Shown: piece after piece, positions 15,164 through 25,183 of the stretch
How positions within the stretch are numbered: the stretch's first letter is position 1
Layout: every line of letters begins with the position of its first letter
Assembly (NCBI GenBank): GCA_016291655.1
Contig: JAEEYF010000005.1
Location: 1 to 35,999, forward strand
DNA from: Lachnospiraceae bacterium
GTDB taxonomy: Bacteria; Bacillota; Clostridia; Lachnospirales; Lachnospiraceae
Direction: 5' to 3'
Length of the DNA stretch: 35,999 nucleotides
Position numbers and translations under genes: made by a program
Notes under the pieces: model-generated
The model's input: the letters and a program-made list of their open reading frames with translations, nothing else
What the model was told of the DNA's origin: nothing
Database searches by the model: none

Positions 15164-16520
15164 ATTCTTCATCATTGTTGTTATATTGCTGAGTTTTTTC
15201 AAGCGTGGCAAATTTCTGCATTTCTCCGATCCATTTAACTTCCACCGTTCCGGTAGGACCGTTTCTTTGCTTTCCTACGATGATCTCAGCCACTCCGGGT
15301 TTATCGGTATCTTTTTTGTAATATTCATCTCTGTATATGAACATAACTACGTCGGCATCCTGCTCGATAGAACCTGATTCACGGAGATCCGAAAGCATAG
15401 GTCTCTTGTTGTCACGCGATTCAACCGCACGGGAAAGCTGTGAAAGTGCAAGTACCGGACAGTCTATCTCCCTTGCCAGTGCCTTAAGTGAACGGGATAT
15501 CTCCGCAACTTCGTTCTGTCTTGATTCGGAATGACCGCTTCCGCTCATGAGCTGAAGATAGTCGATCATAACCAGCCCTATGTTCTTCTCAAGTTTAAGT
15601 TTTCTGCACTTTGACCTGAGATCGTTTACTTTGATGCCGGGGGTGTCATCAATGATCAGTCCGGATTCACCGATCTCCCTTGATGCATCCATAAGATCGG
15701 CCCATTCATTATCCTTAAGCTGTCCTGTCCTGATAGTCTCGGAATTGACCTTGGAGTTCATGGACATGATCCTCTTCACCAAGGATTCCTTCGACATTTC
15801 GAGGCTGAAAATTACAGTGGGAATGTGAGAACGAACAGCAACATAATTGGCTATGTTCAGTGCAAGTGCCGTCTTACCCATGGAAGGACGTGCCGCCAAC
15901 AGGATCAGATCCGACTTCTGAAATCCGGCAAGTTTGGCATCCAGATCTCTGAGTCCGGTGGCGATACCTGTGATACGGCTGTTGTTTTTTGCAGCACTTT
16001 CTATGTTTCTCAGGGTTCTGTAGACGATCTGCTTAATATCCTCAAATTCCGCGGCTCCTCTGTTCTGAACTATATTGAAAACTTCTCTCTCTGTGTCATC
16101 CAAAAGTTCGTCGATCGGTCTGTTATCGGAAAAAGCCTTGTCCCGAAGCCCTTCCAGAGTCTTAATGAGCTTTCTTTCCACCGACTTTGCCGAAACAATA
16201 TCTACGTAATGCTTGATGTTGGCCGATGTAGGCGTTGCATCTATAACCTGCCTGATGTTGCCCATCCCGCACAATTCCGGAGCAACATCCATCTCTCTCA
16301 GTTTAGCGATTACAGTGGTCATATCCACCGCTTTTCCTTCTTTTGAGAGTTCAGAAATCGCATCGAACATTACCATGAACTCACGCTCATAGAAATCATC
16401 CGATTTAAGAGTATCCGTTGCGACATAAATGGCATCTCTGTCCATCAGCATTGCGCCGATAACCGATTGTTCGGCTTCATGGCTATGAGGCATTGTCTTT
16501 TTTAAAACATCTTCTTCCAT
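15162..16520 (-). CDS. dnaB: Replicative DNA helicase DnaB
   Basis: A 452-residue hexameric helicase that unwinds DNA at the replication fork and interacts with primase. The N-terminal DnaB domain (11-110) begins MPHSHEAEQSVIGAML, the family hallmark. The RecA-like C-domain starts near 180 with GIATGLRDLDAKLAGF, Walker A RPSMGKT at 211-217, Walker B VMIDYLQLM near 315-325 and SQLSRAVESR near 360. Full length with no intein. It is the last gene of the gdpP-rplI-dnaB block, 41 bases after rplI; the GGAGA site just before the ATG supports the start. Confidence 0.96.
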   Translation of the reverse strand: MEEDVLKKTMPHSHEAEQSVIGAMLMDRDAIYVATDTLKSDDFYEREFMVMFDAISELSKEGKAVDMTTVIAKLREMDVAPELCGMGNIRQVIDATPTSANIKHYVDIVSAKSVERKLIKTLEGLRDKAFSDNRPIDELLDDTEREVFNIVQNRGAAEFEDIKQIVYRTLRNIESAAKNNSRITGIATGLRDLDAKLAGFQKSDLILLAARPSMGKTALALNIANYVAVRSHIPTVIFSLEMSKESLVKRIMSMNSKVNSETIRTGQLKDNEWADLMDASREIGESGLIIDDTPGIKVNDLRSKCRKLKLEKNIGLVMIDYLQLMSGSGHSESRQNEVAEISRSLKALAREIDCPVLALSQLSRAVESRDNKRPMLSDLRESGSIEQDADVVMFIYRDEYYKKDTDKPGVAEIIVGKQRNGPTGTVEVKWIGEMQKFATLEKTQQYNNNDEE

Positions 16521-16561
16521 TCTCTCATCTCCGGCACAAATTGTTCTTTAAAGCCCCTTAA

Positions 16562-17008
16562 TTACTGCTCCACAACCTTTACCGTAAGTTCAACGGTAAC
16601 CGAAGGATGCAAACGGCAAGGAATGTGATAGGTTCCGAAATTCTTTATGGGTTCGGAAAGAACCATCTTCTTCTTGTCAAACTCAAAGCCCATTTGTTCT
16701 TTGACAGCATTGGCGATCTCCTTTGTGGACACGGAACCGAAGGTTCTTCCGCCTTCTCCGCCCTTGATCGAAAGCGTTACGCTTCCCGCCTTGATCTTCT
16801 CACCCAATGCAACAGCCTCGTCAAGTATCTCCTTACGACGCTTTTCCTCAGCCAGCTGCTGTGCCTTAAGGTCATTCATCGTCCTCGCATTTTTCTCTAC
16901 GCCGAGCTGCTTGGGAATAATGAAATTCCTTGCATATCCGTCGCTGACCTTTACAACCTGTCCCTTTTTACCGAGACTCTTAACATCCTGTAAAAGTATT
17001 ACTTCCAT
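16562..17008 (-). CDS. rplI: 50S ribosomal protein L9
   Basis: A 148-residue large-subunit protein bound to 23S rRNA near the L1 stalk. The N-terminal MEVILLQDVKSLGKKGQVVKVSDGY-type domain with the conserved GYARNFIIP is followed by a long connecting helix (about 40-75, Lys/Glu/Ala-rich) and the C-terminal domain ending PSVTVELTVKVV. Normal length. It starts three bases after the gdpP stop; its AAGGAG site is inside the last gdpP codons, so translation is coupled. Confidence 0.97.
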   Translation of the reverse strand: MEVILLQDVKSLGKKGQVVKVSDGYARNFIIPKQLGVEKNARTMNDLKAQQLAEEKRRKEILDEAVALGEKIKAGSVTLSIKGGEGGRTFGSVSTKEIANAVKEQMGFEFDKKKMVLSEPIKNFGTYHIPCRLHPSVTVELTVKVVEQ

Positions 17009-17011
17009 AAT

Positions 17012-19075
17012 TTATCTGATCTCCTTGTTTTCAGTCATTTCAATAATGGTCTTCTTAACTTTGTTCATGGCCTCAATGACCGACATATTCTCAAACTGCG
17101 CCCCGGCAGCACTCATATGGCCGCCTCCGCCGAGTTTTTCCATGATGATCTGCACATTGAGTTCATCAATGGACCGGGCACTGATGTATATTTTTCCGTT
17201 ATATTCCGTGAATACAAAGCTCCCCTTGACTCCTTCGATGTTCAGGAGCTCGTTTGCCGCCTGTGCCGCAACCACAGTGGGATTTTCCAGTCCCTCACTC
17301 TCGGAATGCGCAAATACATAATTCTGCATAAACACTTCCGCTGAGGATACTGCATTGGCTTTTGTACGATATTCGTTGAAGTTTGTTCTGAACATCTTCC
17401 TGATCTTGGTGACATCAGCACCGTTACGTCGCAGATATGCCGCTGCCTCAAAGGTTCTTACACCCGTTTTTACCAGGAAATTATTGGTATCGATCATAAT
17501 GCCGCCGTACATGGCGTCAGCTTCAATGGATCTGAGTTTAAGATCGTCGCTGGTGTACTGAAGTATCTCGGCTATCATTTCGCATGCCGACGAAGCATAA
17601 GGCTCAATATACGAAAGCACCGCATTGTCTATCTTATCACTCATCTGCCTGTGGTGATCCAGTACCACAACATAGTCCGTCTGCTTCAACAGATCCGGGG
17701 TGTCTGTATAGGAAGGACGGTTAACATCAACAACCACAAGAAGAGTGTCATTGTCAACAAGGCTCTTCGCTTTCGTTCCGCTTACGAACATATCCTCTTC
17801 GTATTCAGGGTCTGACTTAAAGCCCTCCACAACCGTCTGTATAACGGCGGTCGGATCCGTAAGGCTGATATAACAGCGTTTGTTCAGGGTTTTGGCTATC
17901 CGGTAAATGCCTATCGACGCGCCCACCGCATCTATGTCCGCAAGTGAATGGCCCATAACCACAACTCTTTCCTTGCCCTCGATGTATTCCCGAAGAGCAT
18001 GCGCCTTTACTCTCGCCTTAACCCTTGTGGATTTCTCGGGTGAAGCGGTTGTTCCTCCGAAGTAAGAAATACCCGTGGGTCTCTTCACAACAGCCTGATC
18101 TCCGCCTCGGCCCAGTGCAAGGTCTATGGCTTCATGCGCACCTTCATAGGACTTGATATAGGAATCCGTGTAAACTCCCACACCGATGGATATGGTCATG
18201 GAAAGGTCGTAAATGTTCAGATTTCTGATATTCTCAAGGATTGAAAACCTGTCCGCCTCAATCTGCGCGAGATAGCGCTGCTTTATAACAAACATATATC
18301 TGTCCTTCTCGAGATGCTTGATTATGGCATCATAGGGCTTCATATATTTGTTTATCTCACGTTCGACCCATGCGGTAACAAGAGAACGTCTAACCTCATC
18401 CGCTCCTTCAAAAGCCTCATCGAAGTTATCGATGTAAAGAAGTCCGACGATCATTTTCTCGTCAAAATTCTCTTTTTTCAGGGCAACATTTTCGGTCTCG
18501 TCGTAAAGAAACATAGATATCAGCGAATCATCCGGAGCATCTACGTTCTTTTCCTCCCGCCAGAGTATGGTATCTCCGTACTCTGAAGGGGTGATCAGCC
18601 TGAGTCTCATGAGGTAGCTGTTTCTTCCATAAGTAATGTGATATTCCACATCCTCTTCCACCGTGGGAAGCGTGTTCAGGGCCTCATTGTTAAATATCTT
18701 GGAAATGGGCTCCTTTACGCATTTTTCAATGGCGAGCATATCCTTAAGATCATTGTTCGCCCATACAAGATGCCCGTTCAGATCAAGCATTCCGAAGGGT
18801 ACATCAAGTTCTTTAAGCATCATATGCTGGGTATGATTAAACTCGGTAGCAAACCCGGTCAGTTCCCTGAGGGCACTCTGCCGCTTAAAAACCCAGATAA
18901 GAATACTGATGATCAGGTAAATGATCGTATATATCAAAACGAACGGTATTGCAGCCGGGAAAAACAGGCTGATGCTAATGTCGAAGCATATGAGCACAAT
19001 GGCCAGATAAACAGGCCACTGCATATATGTTGCCAAAGCGCCGTCCAGTCTAACTGATGACTTGTTCTTTTTCAT
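17012..19075 (-). CDS. gdpP: Cyclic-di-AMP phosphodiesterase GdpP (DHH/DHHA1)
   Basis: Membrane-bound enzyme of 687 residues that hydrolyses c-di-AMP to pApA, affecting potassium and osmotic balance and cell-wall stress. Two TM helices lie at about 20-38 and 42-63, then a degenerate PAS domain (75-160), a degenerate GGDEF domain (205-330; no GGDEF signature) and the DHH/DHHA1 catalytic part. Metal-site motifs: GHSLADIDAVGAS (375-387), Asp450 in VVDVNRP, LDHHR (472-476), Asp529 in MIDTNNF, and DHHA1 GGGGHMSAAG (649-658). The frame can begin at a TTG two codons upstream, but the ATG at 19075 behind AGAAGAG is preferred. First gene of the conserved gdpP-rplI-dnaB set; it follows lysC by 86 bases with no clear terminator between. 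Confidence 0.95.
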   Translation of the reverse strand: MKKNKSSVRLDGALATYMQWPVYLAIVLICFDISISLFFPAAIPFVLIYTIIYLIISILIWVFKRQSALRELTGFATEFNHTQHMMLKELDVPFGMLDLNGHLVWANNDLKDMLAIEKCVKEPISKIFNNEALNTLPTVEEDVEYHITYGRNSYLMRLRLITPSEYGDTILWREEKNVDAPDDSLISMFLYDETENVALKKENFDEKMIVGLLYIDNFDEAFEGADEVRRSLVTAWVEREINKYMKPYDAIIKHLEKDRYMFVIKQRYLAQIEADRFSILENIRNLNIYDLSMTISIGVGVYTDSYIKSYEGAHEAIDLALGRGGDQAVVKRPTGISYFGGTTASPEKSTRVKARVKAHALREYIEGKERVVVMGHSLADIDAVGASIGIYRIAKTLNKRCYISLTDPTAVIQTVVEGFKSDPEYEEDMFVSGTKAKSLVDNDTLLVVVDVNRPSYTDTPDLLKQTDYVVVLDHHRQMSDKIDNAVLSYIEPYASSACEMIAEILQYTSDDLKLRSIEADAMYGGIMIDTNNFLVKTGVRTFEAAAYLRRNGADVTKIRKMFRTNFNEYRTKANAVSSAEVFMQNYVFAHSESEGLENPTVVAAQAANELLNIEGVKGSFVFTEYNGKIYISARSIDELNVQIIMEKLGGGGHMSAAGAQFENMSVIEAMNKVKKTIIEMTENKEIR

Positions 19076-19161
19076 ACACAACTCTTCTTTCTCCCGAACA
19101 AGGCGGGAAATTTTGCAGTCGGTACAGCGTTTTGTTTCTCTATTACAAAGAGCAGTACCTT

Positions 19162-20481
19162 CTACAGCTTTGCAGTGACGAAAATGTCATATATGGCTTT
19201 AATGGCATTATCAAAATCGTTGTTTGAAACTCCGATGATGATGTTGAGCTCGGATGAGCCCTGGTCGATCATTTTGATGTTGATGTTATTGTGTGCAAGA
19301 GCAGCGAATATTCTGGCCGCAACACCATGATTTGACTTCATGCTGCGTCCTACGACCGCAATAAGTGCAACATCCGAATCTATATCAACGCTGTCGGGAG
19401 CGGTAAGACGATGGATCGCTGCAAGGACCTGCTGTTCCTTGCCCTCAAATTCCGGCTTGTGAACAAAGACGGAAAGCGTGTCGATTCCTGAAGGCATATG
19501 CTCAAAGGATATCCCCGAAAGTTCGAAAGCTTCGAGAGCACGTCTTCCGAAACCGGTCTCCGAGTTCATCTGATCTTTTTCTATATTGATGGATACAAAA
19601 CCCTTTTTGCCCGCTACACCGGTGATGGTGAAGTCGGACTGTTTGCATGTATTTTCAACGATCATCGTTCCGGGATCTTCCGGACGATTGGTGTTACGGA
19701 TGTTGATGGGGATTCCGCTCTTTCTTACGGGGAAGATCGCATCCTCGTGAAGGACCGTGGCTCCCATATAGGAAAGCTCTCTGAGTTCCTTGTAGGTGAT
19801 GGTGGTGATGACCTCGGGATTCTTGACGATCCTGGGATCCGCTACCAAAAAGCCTGAAACATCGGTCCAGTTTTCATAGATGTCAGCTCCCGCCGCCCTT
19901 GCAAGAATGGAGCCCGTAATGTCGGAACCGCCTCTCGAGAAGGTCTTTACAACGCCGTCTCTTGTGGCTCCGTAGAAGCCGGGAAGGACCACATTGTCCA
20001 ACTCCTTGAGTTTTTTTGAAAGCACAACATTGGTATCCTCTGCCAGGAAATTTCCGTCCTCGTCAAAGATGATCACCTCTGCCGCATCAAGGAATGTGAA
20101 CCCGAGATAATCGGCCATGATGATACCGTTTAAATACTCACCTCTGGAAGCTGCGTACTGAACGCCTGCCTTTTTCTTGAAATTCTCGGTTATTGTTTTG
20201 AATTCTCCGCTCAAGTCCGTCTTTAAACCAAGACCGGTAATGATCTCATCATAGCGCTCCCTGATCTTGTCGAGTGCCGCGGTAAAATCCTTGCCTTCCT
20301 CAGCAAGTGCATAGCAGCCGTAAAGCATGTCCGTAACTTTTGTGTCTGCTCCGTTTCTTTTTCCCGGTGCCGAAGGAACGACGTACTTTCTGTCCGCTTC
20401 GCTTCTGATGATGTCTCCGACTTTCTTGAACTGCTCGGCGGAAGCAAGTGAACTTCCTCCGAATTTAACTACTTTTACCAT
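19162..20481 (-). CDS. Aspartate kinase
   Basis: A 439-residue enzyme that phosphorylates aspartate with ATP, the first step to lysine, threonine, methionine and diaminopimelate. KFGGSS is at 6-11, followed by the clostridial-type region VVPSAPGKRNGADTKVTDML, the Asp/substrate stretch FSRGGSDITGSI near 182-193, and two C-terminal ACT domains (about 295-435, including VALIAVVGRSMKSNHGVAARIF) that should bind feedback inhibitors. Which end product inhibits it cannot be told. It starts 30 bases after the Na/Pi transporter stop, with only a weak ribosome site (GGGAAAGAG), so co-transcription with the transporter is likely. Confidence 0.93.
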   Translation of the reverse strand: MVKVVKFGGSSLASAEQFKKVGDIIRSEADRKYVVPSAPGKRNGADTKVTDMLYGCYALAEEGKDFTAALDKIRERYDEIITGLGLKTDLSGEFKTITENFKKKAGVQYAASRGEYLNGIIMADYLGFTFLDAAEVIIFDEDGNFLAEDTNVVLSKKLKELDNVVLPGFYGATRDGVVKTFSRGGSDITGSILARAAGADIYENWTDVSGFLVADPRIVKNPEVITTITYKELRELSYMGATVLHEDAIFPVRKSGIPINIRNTNRPEDPGTMIVENTCKQSDFTITGVAGKKGFVSINIEKDQMNSETGFGRRALEAFELSGISFEHMPSGIDTLSVFVHKPEFEGKEQQVLAAIHRLTAPDSVDIDSDVALIAVVGRSMKSNHGVAARIFAALAHNNINIKMIDQGSSELNIIIGVSNNDFDNAIKAIYDIFVTAKL

Positions 20482-20511
20482 TTTAATGTATCCACTCTTT
20501 CCCTTTTAAAT

Positions 20512-22293
20512 TTATTCTTCAGACACGGCGGGCAATGCATATGTTTCCTCGTCGGCCATAAATTCCTTTGAATAATCTCTGTCCCCACCGGTCCTGATCT
20601 TCTCAAGATACTCGTGAGCCCCTTCAACATCCTGATTCATCTGAATAACAGCAATTGCGATGTTGGAGCAATGATCCGAGATCCTTTCGTAGTTGGTAAT
20701 AAGATCCGTAAGAACAAATCCCAACTCTATGGTGCACTTGCCCTTTACAAGGCGATCGATATGTCTGCCCTTGATCTGCTGGGTAAGGTTATCGATAACC
20801 TGTTCAAGAGGTTCAACCTTGCGTGCGGTATTAAGGTCCTCCGTGGCAAAAGCTTCAACGGTTTCGGAAACTATGTTCTCAACTGCTCTGATGAGCACTT
20901 CAAACTCTTTCAAAGCCTCTCCGGAGAACTGGAGTCCCTTATTATTCATTTCCTCGGCCGCTTCCTTGATATTCAGGGCATGGTCGGAAATTCTTTCAAA
21001 ATCGCTTATACAATGCAGTATTTTTGCAACAGCATTACTGTCTTTCTTGGAGAGTCTCTTGTTTGCAACCTTTACGAGATAACTGCCGAGTTCGTCTTCG
21101 TAAACGTCAGCTTCTTCCTCAAGCCTCGCAACCTTTTCCGCCTTTTCCCTGTCAAAAGCAGACACTATGTCTACAGCCGTAAACAGCGCCGTTTTTGCAA
21201 TATTTGCCATTTCGAGCGTAACCGTTTTACACTGCTCGATGGCGAAGGTGGGAGTATCAAGGAAACGAACATCCAGAAGCTTGAATTCTTTGTTTTCGTT
21301 TTCGTCTTTCTTCTTGACATCGGGAACCGTCAAGGTCGCCAGTTTTTCGATTATCCCCGCAAACGGGAACAGAACAACGGTTGTTCCGATGTTAAACATA
21401 CTGTGGATCAGAGCTATCTTATCAGCTCCCGCCGCCCCTTCGATAAACGAGAACTTAAATACGGCATTTGCCGTGTAGAACAATGCAAGGAACAACACGG
21501 TTCCTATGAGGTTAAAATACAAATGCACAAAGGATGCTCTTTTTGCGTTCTTTGTAGCCCCTATGGCCGAGATCAGTGCCTTGAAACAGGTTCCGATGTT
21601 CTGGCCCATGATTATGGGGATCGCAACCGAATAGGTTACCGCTCCGGATACACAAAAGGCCTGAAGGATACCGATGGAAGTTGCGGAACTCTGAACAAGT
21701 ACGGTAATAAAAAGTCCTGCAAGAACACCCAGCAAAGGATTGGAGAACTTGATCAGAATATTCTTGACTTCGGGAAGCTCCGCCAGCGGAGCAACGGCAT
21801 TTGCCATTGTTGTCATACCGAACATCAGAAGCGAAAAGCCCAAAAGGATGGTTCCTATGTCTTTGCGCCTCTCCTTTTTTGATATCATACGCATCAAGAT
21901 ACCTATGATACCGAGAATACCTGCCAGCGAAGCCGGCTTAAACAATTTAAGGACAAAGGGTGCTTCATCCCCCATTCCTGCCAAAGACAGTATCCATGCC
22001 GTTATGGTGGTTCCAATGTTTGCGCCCATCAAAACACCCACAGCCTGTGACAGTTTCATAATGCCTGAGTTTACAAGACCGACTACCATAACCGATGTTG
22101 TGGTTGACGATTGCAATACTGCAGTTACAATAGCACCGAAGATCACTGCGGTGATCCTTTTTGAGGTAAGTTTGGCAAGCACGCCTTCAAGTTTACCTCC
22201 GGAAAGTTTTTCCAAATACTTTCCCATAGTGTCCATTCCGAAAAGGAAAAATGCTATTCCTCCCAGAAACGTTAGAACAGTGAAGAAATCCAT
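20512..22293 (-). CDS. Na/Pi cotransporter family protein with C-terminal PhoU-like domain
   Basis: A 593-residue membrane protein expected to take up phosphate with sodium. Residues 1-320 hold eight or more hydrophobic segments with the two inverted Na/Pi repeats, marked by QSSTTTSVMV (61-70) and QSSATSIGIL (201-210) and by GANIGTT / GQNIGTC motifs. Residues about 340-560 form a cytoplasmic PhoU-like helical domain (LEEEADVYEDELGSYLVKVA, ISDFERISDHALNI), a usual partner in bacterial NptA/YjbB proteins. The start is preceded by GGAGGACAACCTAAT. On the minus strand a TATAAT hexamer at 22326-22331 is a plausible -10, but no good -35 is present. First gene of a likely run nptA-like, lysC, gdpP, rplI, dnaB. 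Confidence 0.93.
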   Translation of the reverse strand: MDFFTVLTFLGGIAFFLFGMDTMGKYLEKLSGGKLEGVLAKLTSKRITAVIFGAIVTAVLQSSTTTSVMVVGLVNSGIMKLSQAVGVLMGANIGTTITAWILSLAGMGDEAPFVLKLFKPASLAGILGIIGILMRMISKKERRKDIGTILLGFSLLMFGMTTMANAVAPLAELPEVKNILIKFSNPLLGVLAGLFITVLVQSSATSIGILQAFCVSGAVTYSVAIPIIMGQNIGTCFKALISAIGATKNAKRASFVHLYFNLIGTVLFLALFYTANAVFKFSFIEGAAGADKIALIHSMFNIGTTVVLFPFAGIIEKLATLTVPDVKKKDENENKEFKLLDVRFLDTPTFAIEQCKTVTLEMANIAKTALFTAVDIVSAFDREKAEKVARLEEEADVYEDELGSYLVKVANKRLSKKDSNAVAKILHCISDFERISDHALNIKEAAEEMNNKGLQFSGEALKEFEVLIRAVENIVSETVEAFATEDLNTARKVEPLEQVIDNLTQQIKGRHIDRLVKGKCTIELGFVLTDLITNYERISDHCSNIAIAVIQMNQDVEGAHEYLEKIRTGGDRDYSKEFMADEETYALPAVSEE

Positions 22294-22515
22294 ATTAGGT
22301 TGTCCTCCTGATAAATTTACCCCCGATTATACACATACAAAGTTTATCTTACATTAGAAATGTGAAAAAATCAAGAAAAAACCCGAGCCGTCATTTAAAA
22401 GAAAAAATCGAGAAAATTTATTATCATACGAAACTATACCTGTTTTTTTTCGGTTAATAAAATAGAATGGGTTAATGCGCAGATTTATATGTTTATGGTG
22501 CATTTGCTTTCGGTT

Positions 22516-22526
22516 TATACTATAAT
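22516..22526 (+). promoter_or_regulatory. Probable -10 region for the eight-gene MoxR/vWA operon
   Basis: Overlapping TATACT (22516-22521) and TATAAT (22521-22526) hexamers lie about 33 bases before the first ATG of the operon. No convincing -35 is seen at 16-18 bases upstream of either, so the exact box is uncertain. The rest of the divergent 265-bp gap 22294-22558 is A/T-rich without repeats I could draw. Confidence 0.4.
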
Positions 22527-22558
22527 AATAATACAGACGTTCTAAGGAGTATGAAAAA

Positions 22559-25171
22559 ATGTTATTCGATCGTTTTCTTAAAAGAACCGTTGCCACGCTT
22601 TTGGCAATTGTTCTTATCATCTCATTTGTTTTGCCCTCTTGTACGGTAAACGCCAAGGAGAATGAGGATCTGTCCGTATCCCTGAATTACGGTTACTCAG
22701 GATATGTTGACTGCAATTCTTATGCTCCTTTTATAGTGGACGTACAGAATAAGGGCGAGGATTTTGAAGGCTCGGTATGGCTTGTATTCACTTATGAAGA
22801 AGGAAAAACCTATGCCTATGAGCAAAAGATATCTCTCCCCTCAGGTTCTGCAAAGAAGGTCTCTTTTGTGCCTTTAATATCCGAATACATCTCCGTTTGC
22901 ACGATCAGGATCACAGACAAAAAGGGCCGTGAAGTAAAATCAAAAACCTTTCCCGTAAACTGTGAAATGTACACCAATGCCATGCGTGTCGGCATCCTCA
23001 GTGATGATTATACGATCTTCGGTGCCAAACTTACAGGCACCTATCTCCCTTTTAATCATCTGGAACTGATCCCGGTCAGCCTGTCCGAAGATAACATTCT
23101 GGATGATCCCAAGTCACTTTCTCCTCTCAGTGTGATGATCATTTCCGACTATTCCACGGATCGACTTACCACCGCCCAAAGGCAGGCTATAATGTCCAAC
23201 GTGGCGAATGGTGCGCTTCTTATCGTCGGTACGGGGACCTCCGCTCAAAAGGTACTGAAAGCTTTTCCCGAACTGTCCGATATCAAGCTTGATGAGCTTC
23301 GTTCCGTAGATATTACTTTCCCGGTTTCTCTCGTTCTTCCCCACGATGATGCACCGGACTATCAACTGATGTCTGACTTGGGCTGTAACTATGACACCAG
23401 GCTTGACTACCTTTGCAAATATTTGGATCCCGAAACCTTTGATGCTCCGGATGTTACCGCTCCGCTCGCGGACAGCGATCCATCCAACGATTACCTCGCT
23501 TGGGAATACCTTTACAACAATAATACCGATGCTTTTATTGCAGCCTTTTTCGATTGGCACTCGGGAAAACCGTACGATATTGCAAAGATTTTTTATCTGG
23601 CCGACGAATTCCGTAAAATATGCGCAGATTTCCGGAATTATGCCGTGAATACCTTATGTTCGGAGGCTTTAAACTATTACCGGGATAATATATTACCTTA
23701 TGTCGAAAACAATGATCCCCAACAATCCGACTTCATTAAAACCTATATTACAGAACCCCTGTCCGGGGATCGGATCATTAACGGCCACACGCCGAATGGT
23801 GAAGCCTATTATACGCTGGCCACGAAGATCAAATACGGCTCGGGATACATTTGTCCCGTAGCTCTCGACCTCTCTAAAGAGCCTTATTCCACTTCGAAGT
23901 TCTTTTCAGCAAACATAGCCCAGATCATATCGGATACGATCGCTTCAAACTTTGCCTCGATACAATCGAGAGGCATAGGTTCCTTCATTTCGAACAGATT
24001 TGATTGGCAAGAATACAATCTTTCGGAGAAACTGGCTGTCGGAAATCTCATTCCACTCCCCGCCTATCTGATAATCTTTGTGGTCTATGTTGTGCTTGGA
24101 TTTGTTGCTTACTTCTATTTAAGAAAAAAGAACAGATCGATCTACCTCTGGGCCGTGCAAGGCATACTGGCTCTTTCCGCCACCGCACTTGTCATGCTGA
24201 CCGGGTTGACCACCCGAATGTCAAAGCCCGTCGTCAACGCTTTGAAATTCACCGAAATATCGGATAATGTCGTACAGGAGACTACAATCTCCACAGTTAT
24301 ATTGCCCAAAACAAAAAAATATATTTTAAAGCTAAAAGAGGAGTATCTCCCCCAAACGATATTTGAAGGTAACTATCACTTTTCCTCATACAGACAGGGT
24401 AATCTCGCGGCAGCTCCGAAAGGTGAATACAGCGTCGCATTTCTTGATGAAAAAGATTGCAATGCTCTTTCGTTTTATAACACAGCCGCTCTTTCCAAAA
24501 GACCTCTGTGCTTCTCCGTCCAAAAGGACATTAAAGATTACCGCATCGATATTGACGCAAAATACAGTGCTCAGACACTTGTCGGGCACGTCACAAACAA
24601 TAGCGAATTTACCCTGGAAGGTTGCACCATATTAATGGATTACATCTACTACCCGATCGGAACCCTGGCTCCGGGTGAAACCATCGACCTTTCAACGGTA
24701 ACTCCCCGTTCAACCATGGGTATTCAGCCGGATCTAAATGCGACCAGGCTCAACTATTACATAAACACCTCGCGCTTTAGAGCTTACAAGGAGGTAAATT
24801 ATACGCGCCCCGATAATTTCACCTCCTACTTTGTCGGTTTTAACAGATCCGAGCATACGAGAGAGTATCTTAAAAATGCTGCAATAGAATATCTCCTGTC
24901 AAACCAGGATTGGGGCCTAAGTCAAATACCGGTCTATACGGATGTCTTCTACAGATCATACTCTTTCGCTCCACAGCAATTTAACAGTGTCCGGGAGTTA
25001 TTTGAGTATTTGAATCTCGATCCGAACGGCCATCCCATGCAGTTGACCGCAACTCCTTATTTTATAGCTTTTAACGGTGATGAGCCGAGTTCATTGTTCT
25101 CGGACAATTCATCCGCAAAAGAAAACCTGCTGGAAGTTTTTTACAAAGCACTTCCGTCGATCATTGAATAA
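22559..25171 (+). CDS. Large exported membrane protein, first gene of the MoxR/vWA operon
   Basis: An 870-residue protein of unknown function. A signal peptide covers about 1-32 (basic MLFDRFLKR, hydrophobic core, likely VNA|KE cleavage). An Ig-like beta domain follows (about 37-130, SGYVDCNSYAPFIVDVQNKG). Residues about 140-240 look like a GATase1-like Rossmann domain (SPLSVMIISDYSTDRL, then ANGALLIVGTG). After a long divergent stretch, two TM helices lie at about 499-520 and 528-548, and a further extracellular region of about 320 residues follows, with no TM at its end. The ribosome site AAGGAG is nine bases before the ATG. Its layout resembles the large accessory proteins of MoxR/vWA clusters in other Firmicutes; it may act as an external sensor or scaffold. 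It starts the operon, 13 bases ahead of the ABC ATPase. Confidence 0.8.
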   Translation: MLFDRFLKRTVATLLAIVLIISFVLPSCTVNAKENEDLSVSLNYGYSGYVDCNSYAPFIVDVQNKGEDFEGSVWLVFTYEEGKTYAYEQKISLPSGSAKKVSFVPLISEYISVCTIRITDKKGREVKSKTFPVNCEMYTNAMRVGILSDDYTIFGAKLTGTYLPFNHLELIPVSLSEDNILDDPKSLSPLSVMIISDYSTDRLTTAQRQAIMSNVANGALLIVGTGTSAQKVLKAFPELSDIKLDELRSVDITFPVSLVLPHDDAPDYQLMSDLGCNYDTRLDYLCKYLDPETFDAPDVTAPLADSDPSNDYLAWEYLYNNNTDAFIAAFFDWHSGKPYDIAKIFYLADEFRKICADFRNYAVNTLCSEALNYYRDNILPYVENNDPQQSDFIKTYITEPLSGDRIINGHTPNGEAYYTLATKIKYGSGYICPVALDLSKEPYSTSKFFSANIAQIISDTIASNFASIQSRGIGSFISNRFDWQEYNLSEKLAVGNLIPLPAYLIIFVVYVVLGFVAYFYLRKKNRSIYLWAVQGILALSATALVMLTGLTTRMSKPVVNALKFTEISDNVVQETTISTVILPKTKKYILKLKEEYLPQTIFEGNYHFSSYRQGNLAAAPKGEYSVAFLDEKDCNALSFYNTAALSKRPLCFSVQKDIKDYRIDIDAKYSAQTLVGHVTNNSEFTLEGCTILMDYIYYPIGTLAPGETIDLSTVTPRSTMGIQPDLNATRLNYYINTSRFRAYKEVNYTRPDNFTSYFVGFNRSEHTREYLKNAAIEYLLSNQDWGLSQIPVYTDVFYRSYSFAPQQFNSVRELFEYLNLDPNGHPMQLTATPYFIAFNGDEPSSLFSDNSSAKENLLEVFYKALPSIIE

Positions 25172-25183
25172 GGAGGAATCGAA

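Noticed and set aside
20614-21882. 422-codon open frame on the plus strand
   Set aside because: Antisense to the Na/Pi transporter gene; the translation is Cys/Arg/His-rich without any motif, as expected for a shadow frame.
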